Shown here: piece after piece, positions 1 to 9,172 of the stretch
Numbering within the stretch: position 1 is the first letter of the stretch
Layout: each line of letters opens with the position of its first letter
Origin: Panacagrimonas sp965216805
Lineage (GTDB): Bacteria; Pseudomonadota; Gammaproteobacteria; Nevskiales; Nevskiaceae
Length of the DNA: 64,000 nt
Assembly: GCF_965216805.1 (NCBI RefSeq)
Contig: NZ_CBDCGN010000003.1
Span: 806,001-870,000 of the forward strand
Direction: 5' to 3'
Program-made: the position numbers and the translations under genes
The notes under the pieces: generated by a model
The model's input: only the letters and a program-made list of their open reading frames with translations
Database searches by the model: none
What the model was told of the DNA's origin: nothing

Positions 1-549
1 CAGCGCCAGGGTCTGGCCGCGCACGATGCGCGCCATGTCCAGCCAGTTGATGGCGCCGATGGCGACGAAGATCAGGATCAGGTGCCGGCCGAACAGCACC
101 ATCAGCAGGATCACCAGGAACATGAAGGGCATCGCGTAGAGGATGTCCACCGCCCGCATCATGAAGGCGTCGATGCGTCCGCCGAAGTAGCCGGCCACCG
201 CGCCGTAGGTGACGCCGATCAGCAGCGACACGAAGGTCGCCACCACGCCCACCATCAAGGAAATCTGCCCGCCGACCAGGGTGCGCACGAACAGATCCCG
301 GCCGATCTGGTCGGTGCCGAAGTAATGTTGACCTTCCATCTGCGGCGGTGCGCGCCAGTCGCCGTCGAAGTCGATGTAGTCGAAGGCCCAGGGGCTGAAC
401 AGCGGCCCGAACAGCACCAGCAGGCTCATCAGCACCAGCACGATCAGCGCCGTCATCGCGGCGCGGTTGGCGAACAGCCGGCGGCGCGCGTCGGCCCACA
501 GGCTGCGCCCGCTGGCTGCGGCTTCCAGGGCCTGTTCGGTGCGCTTCAC
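1..549 (-). CDS. oppC: Oligopeptide ABC transporter permease OppC (partial, C-terminus outside window)
   Basis: Inner-membrane permease of an oligopeptide importer. 183 codons are visible; the gene runs off the left edge. It begins with GTG at 549, whose bases overlap the oppB stop (GTGA). A cytoplasmic N-terminal helix is followed by a first membrane segment (about residues 33-50), a periplasmic loop containing the family signature HYFGTDQIGRDLF, and then the start of the transport domain with two further hydrophobic segments. The short first segment plus large first loop is typical of OppC/DppC rather than OppB. Translational coupling to oppB and oppA supports one transporter operon. Substrate specificity cannot be read from the sequence. 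Confidence 0.9.
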   Translation of the reverse strand, partial: MKRTEQALEAAASGRSLWADARRRLFANRAAMTALIVLVLMSLLVLFGPLFSPWAFDYIDFDGDWRAPPQMEGQHYFGTDQIGRDLFVRTLVGGQISLMVGVVATFVSLLIGVTYGAVAGYFGGRIDAFMMRAVDILYAMPFMFLVILLMVLFGRHLILIFVAIGAINWLDMARIVRGQTLAL

Positions 550-1466
550 GATTGACGCACCCGCGGATCGAGCACGCCGTAGAGCAGGTCGACCAGAAAA
601 TTGAAGGCGATGATCAGCACGCCGTAGAACACCACCACGCCCATCACCAGGGTGTAGTCGCGATTCAGCGCGCCCTGCACGAAATAGCGGCCGATGCCGG
701 GCACGCCGAAGATCTGTTCGATCACCACCGAGCCGGTGATGATGCCGGCGGTGGCCGGACCCAAGTAGGACAGCACCGGCATCAGCGCCGGGCGCAACGC
801 GTGGCCGAACACCACCTGGTAGCCGCGCAGTCCCTTGGCGCGTGCGGTGCGGATGTAGTTGGAGGTCAGCACCTCGATCATCGAGCCGCGCATCAGCCGC
901 GCCATGATGGCGATTTGCGGCAGCGCCAGTGCGCATACCGGCAACACCATGGATCGCCAGCCACCGTCCCAGCCACCGGCCGGCAGCCAGCCCAGCGAAA
1001 CTGCAAACAGCAGGATCATCAGCGGCGCCACCACGAACACCGGGATCGACATGCCGGTCATCGCCAGGGTCATCACCGCATGGTCGGTGAACCGGTTCTG
1101 GCGCAGCGCGGCGAGGATGCCGGCGCCGCAGCCGAGCACGATGGCCAGCATCATCGCCCCCAGGCCGATGCGCAGCGACACCGGCAGGCCCTGCGCAATC
1201 AGTTCGTTGACCGAGAATTCCGCGTACCGGAAAGACGGCCCCAGATCGCCGCGCGCCAAGCCGGAGACGTAGCGGGCGAACTGCTGCCACAGGGGCTCGT
1301 CCAGGTGATAGGCCGCTTCGAGTTGGGCGGTGACTTCCGGCGGCAGCACCCGCTCGCTGTCGAACGGCCCGCCGGGCGCGGCGCGCATCATGAAGAAGGC
1401 CAGCGCCACCAGCAGCAGCAGAGTGGGCACCGCCGCCAGCAGTCTCAGAAAAGCCAGACGCAACAT
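546..1466 (-). CDS. oppB: Oligopeptide ABC transporter permease OppB
   Basis: 306-residue inner-membrane permease and partner of OppC. The N-terminus has a hydrophobic helix followed by the OppB-type motif MMRAAPGGPFDSER. The middle holds several membrane segments, and the C-terminal part carries the EAA-type loop that contacts the ATPase (TARAKGLRGYQVVFGHALRP). The length matches the usual 305-310 residues. The gene follows oppA after a 51-base gap and overlaps oppC by four bases. No ATPase gene (oppD/oppF) is visible; it may lie beyond the left edge. Confidence 0.93.
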   Translation of the reverse strand: MLRLAFLRLLAAVPTLLLLVALAFFMMRAAPGGPFDSERVLPPEVTAQLEAAYHLDEPLWQQFARYVSGLARGDLGPSFRYAEFSVNELIAQGLPVSLRIGLGAMMLAIVLGCGAGILAALRQNRFTDHAVMTLAMTGMSIPVFVVAPLMILLFAVSLGWLPAGGWDGGWRSMVLPVCALALPQIAIMARLMRGSMIEVLTSNYIRTARAKGLRGYQVVFGHALRPALMPVLSYLGPATAGIITGSVVIEQIFGVPGIGRYFVQGALNRDYTLVMGVVVFYGVLIIAFNFLVDLLYGVLDPRVRQS

Positions 1467-1517
1467 GGAATTTGCAGTCGGTTGATGGCGTGAGCTTCGC
1501 GGCCCGATCCGTATCCG

Positions 1518-3134
1518 TCAATTCGCGGGCGGCGCTCCGAGGATGCGCATGTAGCGTGTGGCGTGGTGATCCATCAGATTGCCCTGCCATCCGACCACCG
1601 TGGGCCGGACCAGCTTGGTGGTGACGTAGAAGTAGATCGGAATCACCGGCAGGTCCTGCAGCAGCAAGGCCTCGGCCTGGCGCATCAGATCGCTGCGGCG
1701 CTCAAGATCGGCCTCCACCCCGGCCTGTTCCAGCAAGGCGTCGTACTCGGGATTGGCATAGCCGGTGTCGTTGAGTCCGTGCTCGGAGTGCAGGATCTCC
1801 ATGAACGTATTGGCGTCGTTGTAATCGCCGATCCAGCCGGCGCGAAACGCCTGGGTCTTCTGCTTGAGGCGGCGGTTCTGCAGATACACCTTCCACTCCT
1901 CGTTGATCAGCACCGTCTCCACGCCCAGCCACTGCTTCCACATGGCGGCAATGACGCTGGCGACTTTCTTGTGGTCCTCGCTGGTGTTGTAGCGAATCTC
2001 CACGCGTGCGGGACGCTCTTCCGAGTAGCCGGCCTCGGCGTACAGGCGCCGCGCTTCGGTCAGGCGTTGCTGGCGATCCCAGTTCATCCATTCAGGTTGG
2101 GCCGGCACATGGCCGATCACGCCGGGCGGCACCCAGGTGTCAGCCGGTTTCTGGCCGCCGCCGAGCACCTTGCGCGTGATGATCTCGCGGTCCAGCGCCA
2201 GGCTCAGCGCCTGACGCAGCGCCTTGCTGTCCAGCGGCGGTCGGCCGGTGTTGAGCCCGTAGTAATACACGCCCAGGTAGGTGTGCTCGTGATAGTGCTC
2301 AGGAAGGTTGGCCTTGATCCATTCGGTCTGGCTGGTCGGCACTGTGCTGGTCCAGTCCAGCTCGCCGGCGCGGTAGCGCTTGAGTTCGGAGTTGACGTCT
2401 TCGGTGTTGAGGTAGCGCACTTCCTCCACCACCGTGCTGGCGTCGTTCCAGTAGTAGGGGTTGCGTCGCAAGGTGATGTGCGACTGGATGACCCGCTCGG
2501 TGAGCTGATAGGCACCGTTGCTCACGAGCTTGCCGGGCTGGGCGAACTGCGCGCCGTACCGCTCGACGCTGGCGCGGTGGATGGGATACGCCGAGGCATG
2601 TACCAGCAGACCGATGAAGTACGGGGTGGGCCCTTTCAGCCGAATCTCGACGGTGTGCGGGTCCAGCGCGGTGGCGCCGAGGCGCTCGACCGGCAGCTTG
2701 CCCTCGATCACGGCGTCGGCGTTTTCGATGGGCGACAGAATCTTTGAGTAATGCGAGCCGGTGGCCGGGTCCACGCTGCGGCGCAGACCGGCAACCACAT
2801 CCTCGGCGACAAACGGATCGCCGTTGGACCAGCGCGCGTCGCGGCGCAGGTAGAAGGTGTAGGTCATGCCGTCGGCGCTGATGTCCCAGCGCTCGGCGGT
2901 GCCGGGAATCAGCGCGCCATCGGCGGCCTCAGTCACCAGCGACTCGAACAGGTCGCGCAGGACGTGGCTGGCCTGCACGCCCTCGACGCGGTGCGGGTCC
3001 AGCGACTCCACTTCCGGCCCGTTGCCCTTGCGCAGCACCTGTTCGGCGGCGAGCCTCGGCTCGGCCGCCACCACTGCGAGCGGAATCGTCGACAAGGCCA
3101 GTGCCAGCGCCAATGGCAGGATGATTCGGGTCAT
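1518..3134 (-). CDS. oppA: Periplasmic oligopeptide-binding protein OppA (SBP_bac_5 family)
   Basis: 538-residue solute-binding protein that delivers peptides to OppBC. The N-terminus is a signal peptide: a short charged start, a run of leucine/alanine, and a likely cleavage after AVVAA. The mature start resembles OppA (GNGPEVESLDPHRVEG), and the usual conserved blocks follow, such as SNGAYQL and LRRNPYYWND. The ATG at 3134 was chosen because it is followed directly by the signal peptide and overlaps the stop of the preceding EamA gene as ATGA. The same reading frame stays open upstream to 4154, but that stretch overlaps the EamA gene in another frame and is not coding. The peptide-transport role is inferred from family membership. 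Confidence 0.93.
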   Translation of the reverse strand: MTRIILPLALALALSTIPLAVVAAEPRLAAEQVLRKGNGPEVESLDPHRVEGVQASHVLRDLFESLVTEAADGALIPGTAERWDISADGMTYTFYLRRDARWSNGDPFVAEDVVAGLRRSVDPATGSHYSKILSPIENADAVIEGKLPVERLGATALDPHTVEIRLKGPTPYFIGLLVHASAYPIHRASVERYGAQFAQPGKLVSNGAYQLTERVIQSHITLRRNPYYWNDASTVVEEVRYLNTEDVNSELKRYRAGELDWTSTVPTSQTEWIKANLPEHYHEHTYLGVYYYGLNTGRPPLDSKALRQALSLALDREIITRKVLGGGQKPADTWVPPGVIGHVPAQPEWMNWDRQQRLTEARRLYAEAGYSEERPARVEIRYNTSEDHKKVASVIAAMWKQWLGVETVLINEEWKVYLQNRRLKQKTQAFRAGWIGDYNDANTFMEILHSEHGLNDTGYANPEYDALLEQAGVEADLERRSDLMRQAEALLLQDLPVIPIYFYVTTKLVRPTVVGWQGNLMDHHATRYMRILGAPPAN

Positions 3135-4030
3135 GAGCGGTTGCGTGTCCAGCGGGGTGCGAGGTTCACGATAACCACACTGGCCAGAATGATGAAGGTG
3201 CCGGCCAGCTGCAAAGGGCCGAGTTGTTCGTCCAGCAGCCATGCGCCGAGCAGCACCGCCACCGCCGGATTGACGTAGGCATGCGTGCCTAGCGTCGATG
3301 GGGCGACCTCGTGCACCAGCCAGTAGTAGCAGGCGTAGGCGATGCAGGTGCCGAACACGGCCAGGTAGGCCATTGCCGCCAGGCTGCGGGTCGACCAGCT
3401 GCAGCGCTCGGCATCGCCGTTGAGCAGGCCCAGCAGCGTCATCACCGTGCCGGCCATCAGCACCTGCAGGGTCGCCGCGACCAGCGGCGCACATTGCGCC
3501 GGCTTGCGCTTGGACACGATGGCCCCCAGCGCCCACAGGAATGGCGACACCAGCATCGCGGCGTAGGCGCTCACCGGAGCCTGCCGCAACTGCAGGCCTT
3601 CGCCGACCAGCACGCCGACGCCGATCAGTCCCACCACCAGACCGGCCAGCGCGATGCGGGTCACGCGGATGCCCTGCACGCCCAGACTGCCGAGCCCGGC
3701 GATCCACAACGCCGAGGTCGCCACGATCAGTGCCGCCTGATTGGATTCCACCCATTGTTCGGCCCAGGTCACCATGCCGTTGGCGCCCACCAGCATCAGT
3801 GCGCTGGTTGCCGCCAGCCAGCCCCAGTCGCTGCGCCTGCGCGGCAGCGGCAGGCGCTTGAACCCGACCCAGGCCAGCATCAGCACCCCGGCCAGCAGGA
3901 AACGCAGGCCGGCCGACAGCAGCGGCGGCAGGGCCTCGACCATGACCCGGATGCCCAGGTAGGTCGAACCCCAGACGACATACACGACCGCCATCGCGGC
4001 CGCGACCTGCAGGCCGCGCGACTGATCCAT
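3131..4030 (-). CDS. EamA (DMT superfamily) membrane transporter, RhaT/YedA-like
   Basis: 299-residue membrane protein with about ten hydrophobic segments arranged as two EamA repeats. The first repeat contains the recognisable block VVWGSTYLGIRVMVE and the second contains NPAVAVLLGAWLLDEQL. These proteins usually export metabolites or amino acids; the substrate is not predictable here. The ATG at 4030 lies 11 bases after the alpha/beta-hydrolase stop. The gene end overlaps oppA by four bases, so hydrolase, exporter and peptide importer probably share one transcript. An upstream in-frame ATG at 4093 lies inside the hydrolase gene and was not used. Confidence 0.9.
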   Translation of the reverse strand: MDQSRGLQVAAAMAVVYVVWGSTYLGIRVMVEALPPLLSAGLRFLLAGVLMLAWVGFKRLPLPRRRSDWGWLAATSALMLVGANGMVTWAEQWVESNQAALIVATSALWIAGLGSLGVQGIRVTRIALAGLVVGLIGVGVLVGEGLQLRQAPVSAYAAMLVSPFLWALGAIVSKRKPAQCAPLVAATLQVLMAGTVMTLLGLLNGDAERCSWSTRSLAAMAYLAVFGTCIAYACYYWLVHEVAPSTLGTHAYVNPAVAVLLGAWLLDEQLGPLQLAGTFIILASVVIVNLAPRWTRNRS

Positions 4031-4041
4031 GGCGGGCGGGT

Positions 4042-4842
4042 TCAGGCGCTGCCTTCGAGGATGAGCGCGGCGACGCCCTCGGGGTCGTCCCACATCGGCA
4101 CGTGTCCCCAGCCTTCCGGACGCACCCAGCGCACGTGCCGGGGCAGTTCGTCACGCCGTTGGCAGCTGCGGGTCAGCAGCCAGTCGCGGGTACCGAAAGC
4201 GACCGTGATCGGCACGCACAAGTGGCGGCCGTCGACGAAGCGCGTGGCCGCCTGCAGGGTCTCTTCGAAGGCGCTGGCCTGGGCAAAAACTTGCGCAATT
4301 TCCAATGCTTCGCGCCGGGTCAGACGCCAGCCACGGCTGGTCATGGGCAGCATCAGCGCCAGCGTGCGGCCCAGCGCCGAGCGCATCACCTGTTCGGATG
4401 CGTGCGGCATCTGGCGGATTGCCCAGCGCGTCGCGCGCAGGGTGGCGTGAACCTGGGGCGGCGCATCGCGGCCGGGCCACAGGCCCGCAGGCGACAAGGC
4501 CACCACGCTGCGGGCCAGGCCGATCTTGGCCGCCTCCAGCGCCAGCTGGCCACCCAGCGAGTTGCCGACCAGATCGGCAGGCTCGTCCACGCCCAGGCCG
4601 TGCAGGCTTTCGCGCAGGGCCAGCGCCAGATTCGCGTGCGTGGGGACCACGCCCGCCGGCAGCGCCGGAGTACGTCCGAAGCCGGCGATATCGAAGGCGA
4701 TCACTCTGCGTTCGGCGGACGCGAGCAGTGTCATCACCGGGCGCCAGGCGACGTGCGACATCCCGATGCCGTGCAGCAGAATCAGCGGACGTCCCGTCCC
4801 CTGTTCGGCGTGATGCCAAGGCTGAGCGGGGCTTTCGTTCAT
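4042..4842 (-). CDS. Alpha/beta hydrolase fold protein
   Basis: 266-residue cytoplasmic hydrolase. It shows the oxyanion-hole block LLHGIGMSHVAW, the nucleophile elbow GNSLGG at about residue 94, and a C-terminal catalytic histidine in EGWGHVPMWDD. The acid residue is probably the aspartate in FGTRDWLL. It resembles the 276-residue hydrolase at 53908-54738, which shares the GNSLGG elbow and a GHVPM(W/Y)DDP ending, so the two look like distant paralogues. The start at 4842 begins just before the conserved fold; the frame stays open to 5088 but the extra residues are arginine-rich and look non-coding. It is the first gene of the transporter operon. Substrate unknown. Confidence 0.85.
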   Translation of the reverse strand: MNESPAQPWHHAEQGTGRPLILLHGIGMSHVAWRPVMTLLASAERRVIAFDIAGFGRTPALPAGVVPTHANLALALRESLHGLGVDEPADLVGNSLGGQLALEAAKIGLARSVVALSPAGLWPGRDAPPQVHATLRATRWAIRQMPHASEQVMRSALGRTLALMLPMTSRGWRLTRREALEIAQVFAQASAFEETLQAATRFVDGRHLCVPITVAFGTRDWLLTRSCQRRDELPRHVRWVRPEGWGHVPMWDDPEGVAALILEGSA

Positions 4843-5114
4843 GGCGGGACGCGACTTTATCCGAGCTAGGCGCGAGGCACAGGACTCGGGTCGCGGGAAG
4901 CGGCCTCGCGGGCGCAGCCCGATGCGATGCACTGCAACGGCCGCAGCCCGCAAACGGGCCGGTGGTGTGGCCTCGATCGGCACGGGGCGACAATTAATCG
5001 ACCATTCATATTGCCAAGCCGGGAACTTTGCCGATAATCGCGCCAAGGCCGGTAATGCTTTTCGCACCAGACGAGTCCGGTCGTACAAATCAAGATCCGT
5101 TGAGGAGAAGCTTC

Positions 5115-7745
5115 ATGGGCGGCAGGGAGCAATGGGGAGGGCGCATGCGTGCGCTGGCGGCTGCGATGGTCCTGCTCGGGATCAGCCCCGTCGCGACGGC
5201 CATCAATTTCAATTTCGGCAGCCAGGGCGAGGCGGTGATCAACACCACCATCACCGTCGGTGCCGGATTTCGCATGCAGGACCGCGCGCTGGATCTGGTC
5301 GGCAAGTCCAACCTCAATCCCGACGTCTGCGCCGGCCAGTTCCAGTCCTGTCAGGGCCTGTTCCGCGACCAGTCGTTTCCGGCGGCACAGTTGGCCGCCG
5401 CGCCGGGCCAGTTTTCGCCCAACTTCGACGACGGTAACTGGAATTACGACAAGGGCGATGCCTTTTCCGGTGTCGGCAAGATCACCCAGGATATTTCGCT
5501 GACCTGGGGCGATTACGGCTTCTTCATGAAGTCGCTGTTCTTCTACGACGCGGTGAACAACGACTTCACCGAGTATCACCCCAACATCATCACCGAAGAG
5601 AATGTCTCTGAAGTCGGCACCTCCGGCCTGCTGTCGCTGCCGCTGCCCGGCATCACCACCCAATATGGTCCTGGGCGGCCGGAGCGGTTCGAGCGCAGCG
5701 GCGGCGAACTGCTGTCGCAGGTCGGCACCAATTACCAGCTGCTCGACGCCTATTTCTACGGCGACATTCCGCTGGGCGACGACAAGGTGCTGACGGTCAA
5801 GCTCGGACGGCAGCTGGTCAACTGGGGCGAATCGACACTGCTGGTGATCAACTCGGTCAACCAGGCGCAGCCGGTCTCCGCTTCCAACTTCGGCCGCATC
5901 GGCTTTCAGGTGGAGGAGGTCTTCACGCCGGTGGCGATGGCTTACGCCAGCTTCGAGCCGTTCACCAACGCCACCCTGGAAGGTTATTACCAACTCGAAT
6001 GGCAGCCGGTGGAAGCTCCGGCGCCGGGCAGCTTCTTCTACCTGTCCGACGTGGTCGGCACCGACAACGCGGTCAATCAGGCCTATGTGCATTTCGGCGG
6101 CTCGGCCGAAGATCCGGACGGTCTGGGTATTCCCCTGTACAACCCGCTGTCCGGCGTGACGCCCACTTCGCTGACCGCCCAGCGGCTTAACGACAATGAT
6201 GCCCGCGACTCCGGCCAGTTCGGCCTGGCGTTTCGCTACTACGCGGAAGAGGTCAACAACGGCACCGAGTTCGCGTTCTACTTCATGAATTACCACTCGA
6301 AGCTGCCGTATGTCAGCACCTACGCCACCCAGCCCAGCTGTGCGCGGCGCGAAGGCAATGGGCGGGCGGATCTGGATGGCGACGGCTTCCCCGATGGCGG
6401 TTTCGACGCCTACGACACGCTCAGCTTCCTGGTGGCCTGCCCGAACCTGCCGGTGGTGGCCGGCAGTCCTTACCTGGCCACCTCCGACGCCGTACCGCTG
6501 GACACGGTGAAGCTGCAGGTGGAGTACCCCGAAGACATCAAGATGTTCGGCATGAGCTTCAACACCACACTCACCTTGCCGTTCGCAGACCTGTCCGTGC
6601 AGGGCGAGGTCGCCTACCGGCCCGACCAGCCGTTGCAGGTGGATATCGAAGATCTGGTGTTTGCCGGATTCGGTCCTACCCTGACGCGCTGCCACGATCG
6701 ATCACTGGAGCGCGCCATCCTGCCCACCGGCGATGCCTTGACCGCGGCGGGCGCGTTGCTCGGCGATCTGGTCAGCGGCATCAACAACGTCGCCAGCCTT
6801 GGCGGTGCCCTGCCCATCGGTGTTCCGAACGTGCTGCCCGTGGGTACCGGTTGCGCCGGCACCACCACCGGCGTCGGCTTTGCGCCCAATGGTGGCCTGA
6901 TCAACTACGCACCCAGCGACGCCGATCCCACCGCACCTGACACCTTCGATCTGCTGATCGGCCATGCGCCCGGTTCGGCGCGCTCGTTCCCATCGTTCGT
7001 GACGGCCTATCGCGGGATGCCGGTGGGCGAAAACCCGGCCTGCACCCCCCAGTTCCTGGGCGCGCGGCAGAATCGCGACACCCGCGAGGTCAACCCCAAC
7101 TTCCAGCCCTACACCAGCAACAATCCCTGCTACATCCGCGGCTGGGAAGAGTTCGATACCTTCAACTTCATTCTCGGCGCTACCCATGTGGCCGGCGCCA
7201 CCGACATGTTCAACATCGTCGGCGCCGACCAGATCATCACGCTGTTCGAAGTCGGCGCCATGTGGATCCCCGACCTGCCGCCGCTGGATCAGTTGCAGAT
7301 CGAAGCCCCCGGCACCTACACCCACGCCAGCGCCGGCGCCGACGGTACCGGCGCCGACGGCTCGCGCCAGGCCTGCTCGGCCAACCCCGCCTGCGCGACT
7401 GGTCCCGACGGCTTGCGCTTCAATCCCAGTCAGGCCGATCTGTCGCAGTTCGTGGACGACTTCTCGTTCGGCTACGACATCATCCAGCTGATCCGCTACG
7501 AGAGCATTCTGCCCGCCATCTCGCTGCAACCGATGCTGATCTTCAAGCACGACGTTTACGGTAATTCGCCCGGCCCCGGCGAGAATTTCATCAAGGACCG
7601 TCGCTCGCTATTCACCCTGATGGAGGTTCGCTACAAGTCGAACCTGTCGGTCAACTTCGGCTACCAGTTCTTCTGGGGCGCGGGCGGCCAGAACCTTTAT
7701 CGCGACAAGGACTTCGCCCAGTTTTTCGTCAAGTACCAGTTCTGA
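5115..7745 (+). CDS. DUF1302-type outer-membrane protein
   Basis: 876-residue secreted protein. A Shine-Dalgarno (GAGGAGAAG) fixes the ATG at 5115. It is followed by a signal peptide (MRALAAAMVLLGISPVATA) and an aromatic-rich chain ending in FVKYQF, the terminal phenylalanine pattern of outer-membrane beta barrels. Motifs such as LGRQLVNWGES and LRFNPSQADLSQF match my recollection of DUF1302 proteins, which are common in Pseudomonas and in hydrocarbon or sterol degraders and often occur with a DUF1329 gene. No DUF1329 gene is next to it here. It is monocistronic, with its own terminator. A role in uptake of hydrophobic substrates is inference. Confidence 0.8.
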   Translation: MGGREQWGGRMRALAAAMVLLGISPVATAINFNFGSQGEAVINTTITVGAGFRMQDRALDLVGKSNLNPDVCAGQFQSCQGLFRDQSFPAAQLAAAPGQFSPNFDDGNWNYDKGDAFSGVGKITQDISLTWGDYGFFMKSLFFYDAVNNDFTEYHPNIITEENVSEVGTSGLLSLPLPGITTQYGPGRPERFERSGGELLSQVGTNYQLLDAYFYGDIPLGDDKVLTVKLGRQLVNWGESTLLVINSVNQAQPVSASNFGRIGFQVEEVFTPVAMAYASFEPFTNATLEGYYQLEWQPVEAPAPGSFFYLSDVVGTDNAVNQAYVHFGGSAEDPDGLGIPLYNPLSGVTPTSLTAQRLNDNDARDSGQFGLAFRYYAEEVNNGTEFAFYFMNYHSKLPYVSTYATQPSCARREGNGRADLDGDGFPDGGFDAYDTLSFLVACPNLPVVAGSPYLATSDAVPLDTVKLQVEYPEDIKMFGMSFNTTLTLPFADLSVQGEVAYRPDQPLQVDIEDLVFAGFGPTLTRCHDRSLERAILPTGDALTAAGALLGDLVSGINNVASLGGALPIGVPNVLPVGTGCAGTTTGVGFAPNGGLINYAPSDADPTAPDTFDLLIGHAPGSARSFPSFVTAYRGMPVGENPACTPQFLGARQNRDTREVNPNFQPYTSNNPCYIRGWEEFDTFNFILGATHVAGATDMFNIVGADQIITLFEVGAMWIPDLPPLDQLQIEAPGTYTHASAGADGTGADGSRQACSANPACATGPDGLRFNPSQADLSQFVDDFSFGYDIIQLIRYESILPAISLQPMLIFKHDVYGNSPGPGENFIKDRRSLFTLMEVRYKSNLSVNFGYQFFWGAGGQNLYRDKDFAQFFVKYQF

Positions 7746-7780
7746 TTTCCAGGCTCTGGGAGATCGACGGAAGAAGCAAC

Positions 7781-7811
7781 GAAAAGGCCGGCGCTCGCCG
7801 GCCTTTTCGTT
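7781..7811. terminator. Bidirectional intrinsic terminator
   Basis: Perfect 13-base inverted repeat (7781-7793 with 7796-7808) with A-rich and T-rich flanks on both sides. It lies between the convergent DUF1302 gene and the gene at 7876-8865, and so can serve both. Confidence 0.85.
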
Positions 7812-7875
7812 ATGGAATCGAGCATCCGCACCGCGCGGCGCCGCAGCGGCCAAGCCCGTCGGCGGGACATGCGGT

Positions 7876-8865
7876 CTATTTCCACGCCCACTGCAAGCGC
7901 GCATCCACCTCGCCGGTGAACTGGCCGAGCACGGTGGAGTTGCCGTCCAGGGGCAGATACAAGGGCAGCTTGGTCTGGGCCTGACCGGAGGGCGGCGCCT
8001 CGCGCAGCGTGGCGTTGACCCATTCCAGCACGACGCCGGGCACCGGCAGTTCCTGATCGTCGCGGTTGCTGGTCTCGCCGAACTCGGTGCGGGTGATGGT
8101 GCCGCGGGCGTTGGGTACGTCGACGTTTTCCACAAAGAGCTTCGACTCCTTGGTATCGAACACCGAGGTGTAGGACAGGCACAGCGTGCTGAGGTCTTCG
8201 GCGCTGCCGGTGGATTCCCCCTTCATGCTGAGCGCGAAGGGATAGATCTTGTCTTTCTTGCGTCCGTAGCCGGTTTCGCCCTCCACCTGGGTGTCGTGCG
8301 CGGCGCGGATGGTGGTGGGGCAACCGTCGTACCCGAAAAAGAACCGGTAACGCGGTTCGCCTTCGAACAGGGCGCTGTTGTCCGGCTCCAACGCGGCCGC
8401 CAGGATCGAGGCGTATTTGCCATGCGTCTCGGCCATGCAGACCGAGTCGCCCTTGCAGTCGAAGATCTCCTGCTGCATGGACTTGGAGATGTCTTGTTGC
8501 AACTGCGGCGAATCGGGATCGAGCCCGGAGGCCTTGAGACGCTCCAGACCCTGGCGGCGCAGGAACTCGGTCTTGATCGCCAGCCGCAGATCGCGATCCT
8601 GCTCCAGGATGTTGGCGCCTTCCAGGCGGCCATTGGAGCGTAGCGGGATGCTGAACTCGTAGCTCTGGCGCGTGGTGGCCTTGGACCATTGCAATTCGTT
8701 GACCCAGTCCTGGTGACCTTGCACCGTCAGCTTGATTTCCAGCGTGCGGTCGACCGGCGCGGCCAGCGCCACGTCGGAACCCAGGCAGGCCAGGCCGAAC
8801 AGCAGGCCGCCGATTGCGGAGCTGTGCCATGCGGGACGGGTGGCCGTCGAAACAGATGTGTTCAT
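7876..8865 (-). CDS. Secreted or periplasmic protein of unknown function
   Basis: 329 residues and no family recognised. An N-terminal hydrophobic stretch (IGGLLFGLACLGSDVALAA) reads as a signal peptide. The mature part is soluble and acidic, with few cysteines (in DCKGDSVC, DGCPTT and STLCLSY) that could form disulfides in the periplasm. A helical middle part (about residues 90-140) is followed by a part likely rich in beta strands. The ATG at 8865 is preferred over a GTG two codons upstream. It is a single gene convergent with the DUF1302 gene; the two may not be functionally linked. Confidence 0.7.
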   Translation of the reverse strand: MNTSVSTATRPAWHSSAIGGLLFGLACLGSDVALAAPVDRTLEIKLTVQGHQDWVNELQWSKATTRQSYEFSIPLRSNGRLEGANILEQDRDLRLAIKTEFLRRQGLERLKASGLDPDSPQLQQDISKSMQQEIFDCKGDSVCMAETHGKYASILAAALEPDNSALFEGEPRYRFFFGYDGCPTTIRAAHDTQVEGETGYGRKKDKIYPFALSMKGESTGSAEDLSTLCLSYTSVFDTKESKLFVENVDVPNARGTITRTEFGETSNRDDQELPVPGVVLEWVNATLREAPPSGQAQTKLPLYLPLDGNSTVLGQFTGEVDARLQWAWK

Positions 8866-8980
8866 TTGCACAAGTAAACCGTCAGGGAAACCGCAGTCTA
8901 GACCACGACCGTCGCGGTTCCGTTTCCGGTCGGTGCGTCCGTTGGTCAGGTGCCAGGCGCTCCTGAGCGACGGTTGAAAC

Positions 8981-9172
8981 TCAGCGCGGTGCGTCTGGCG
9001 GTTTCAGGCCGCTCGTCTGCAAGTCCGCCAGCACGCGTCGCGCCATCTCGCGCTCGACCTCGCGCGCCAGCCGATCCGCGAGGTGACGACGGAAACGGCG
9101 CCGGGCCTGCCACCACGACAGGCCCAGGCCCGCGGCGAACGCGATCGCCGTCAGGACGAACGCCAGCGCCAT
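8981..9172 (-). CDS. Small single-pass membrane protein
   Basis: 63 residues. An N-terminal transmembrane helix (MALAFVLTAIAFAAGLGLSW) is followed by a basic amphipathic stretch rich in arginine, and by a soluble tail. The start overlaps the stop of the DUF445 gene by one base (TGATG), implying translational coupling. No family recognised. The coupling suggests it may work with the DUF445 membrane protein, for example as an accessory subunit (inference). Confidence 0.65.
   Translation of the reverse strand: MALAFVLTAIAFAAGLGLSWWQARRRFRRHLADRLAREVEREMARRVLADLQTSGLKPPDAPR

Noticed and set aside
1563..2747. Long plus-strand open frame opposite oppA, and many similar ones opposite other genes
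   Set aside because: High GC third positions keep antisense frames open; these are rich in H, R, Q and A, lack ribosome sites and lie opposite clearly recognised genes.
3135..4154. N-terminal extension of OppA to 878 residues
   Set aside because: The extra part overlaps the EamA gene in another frame, is arginine/glycine rich, and would bury the signal peptide in the middle of the protein.
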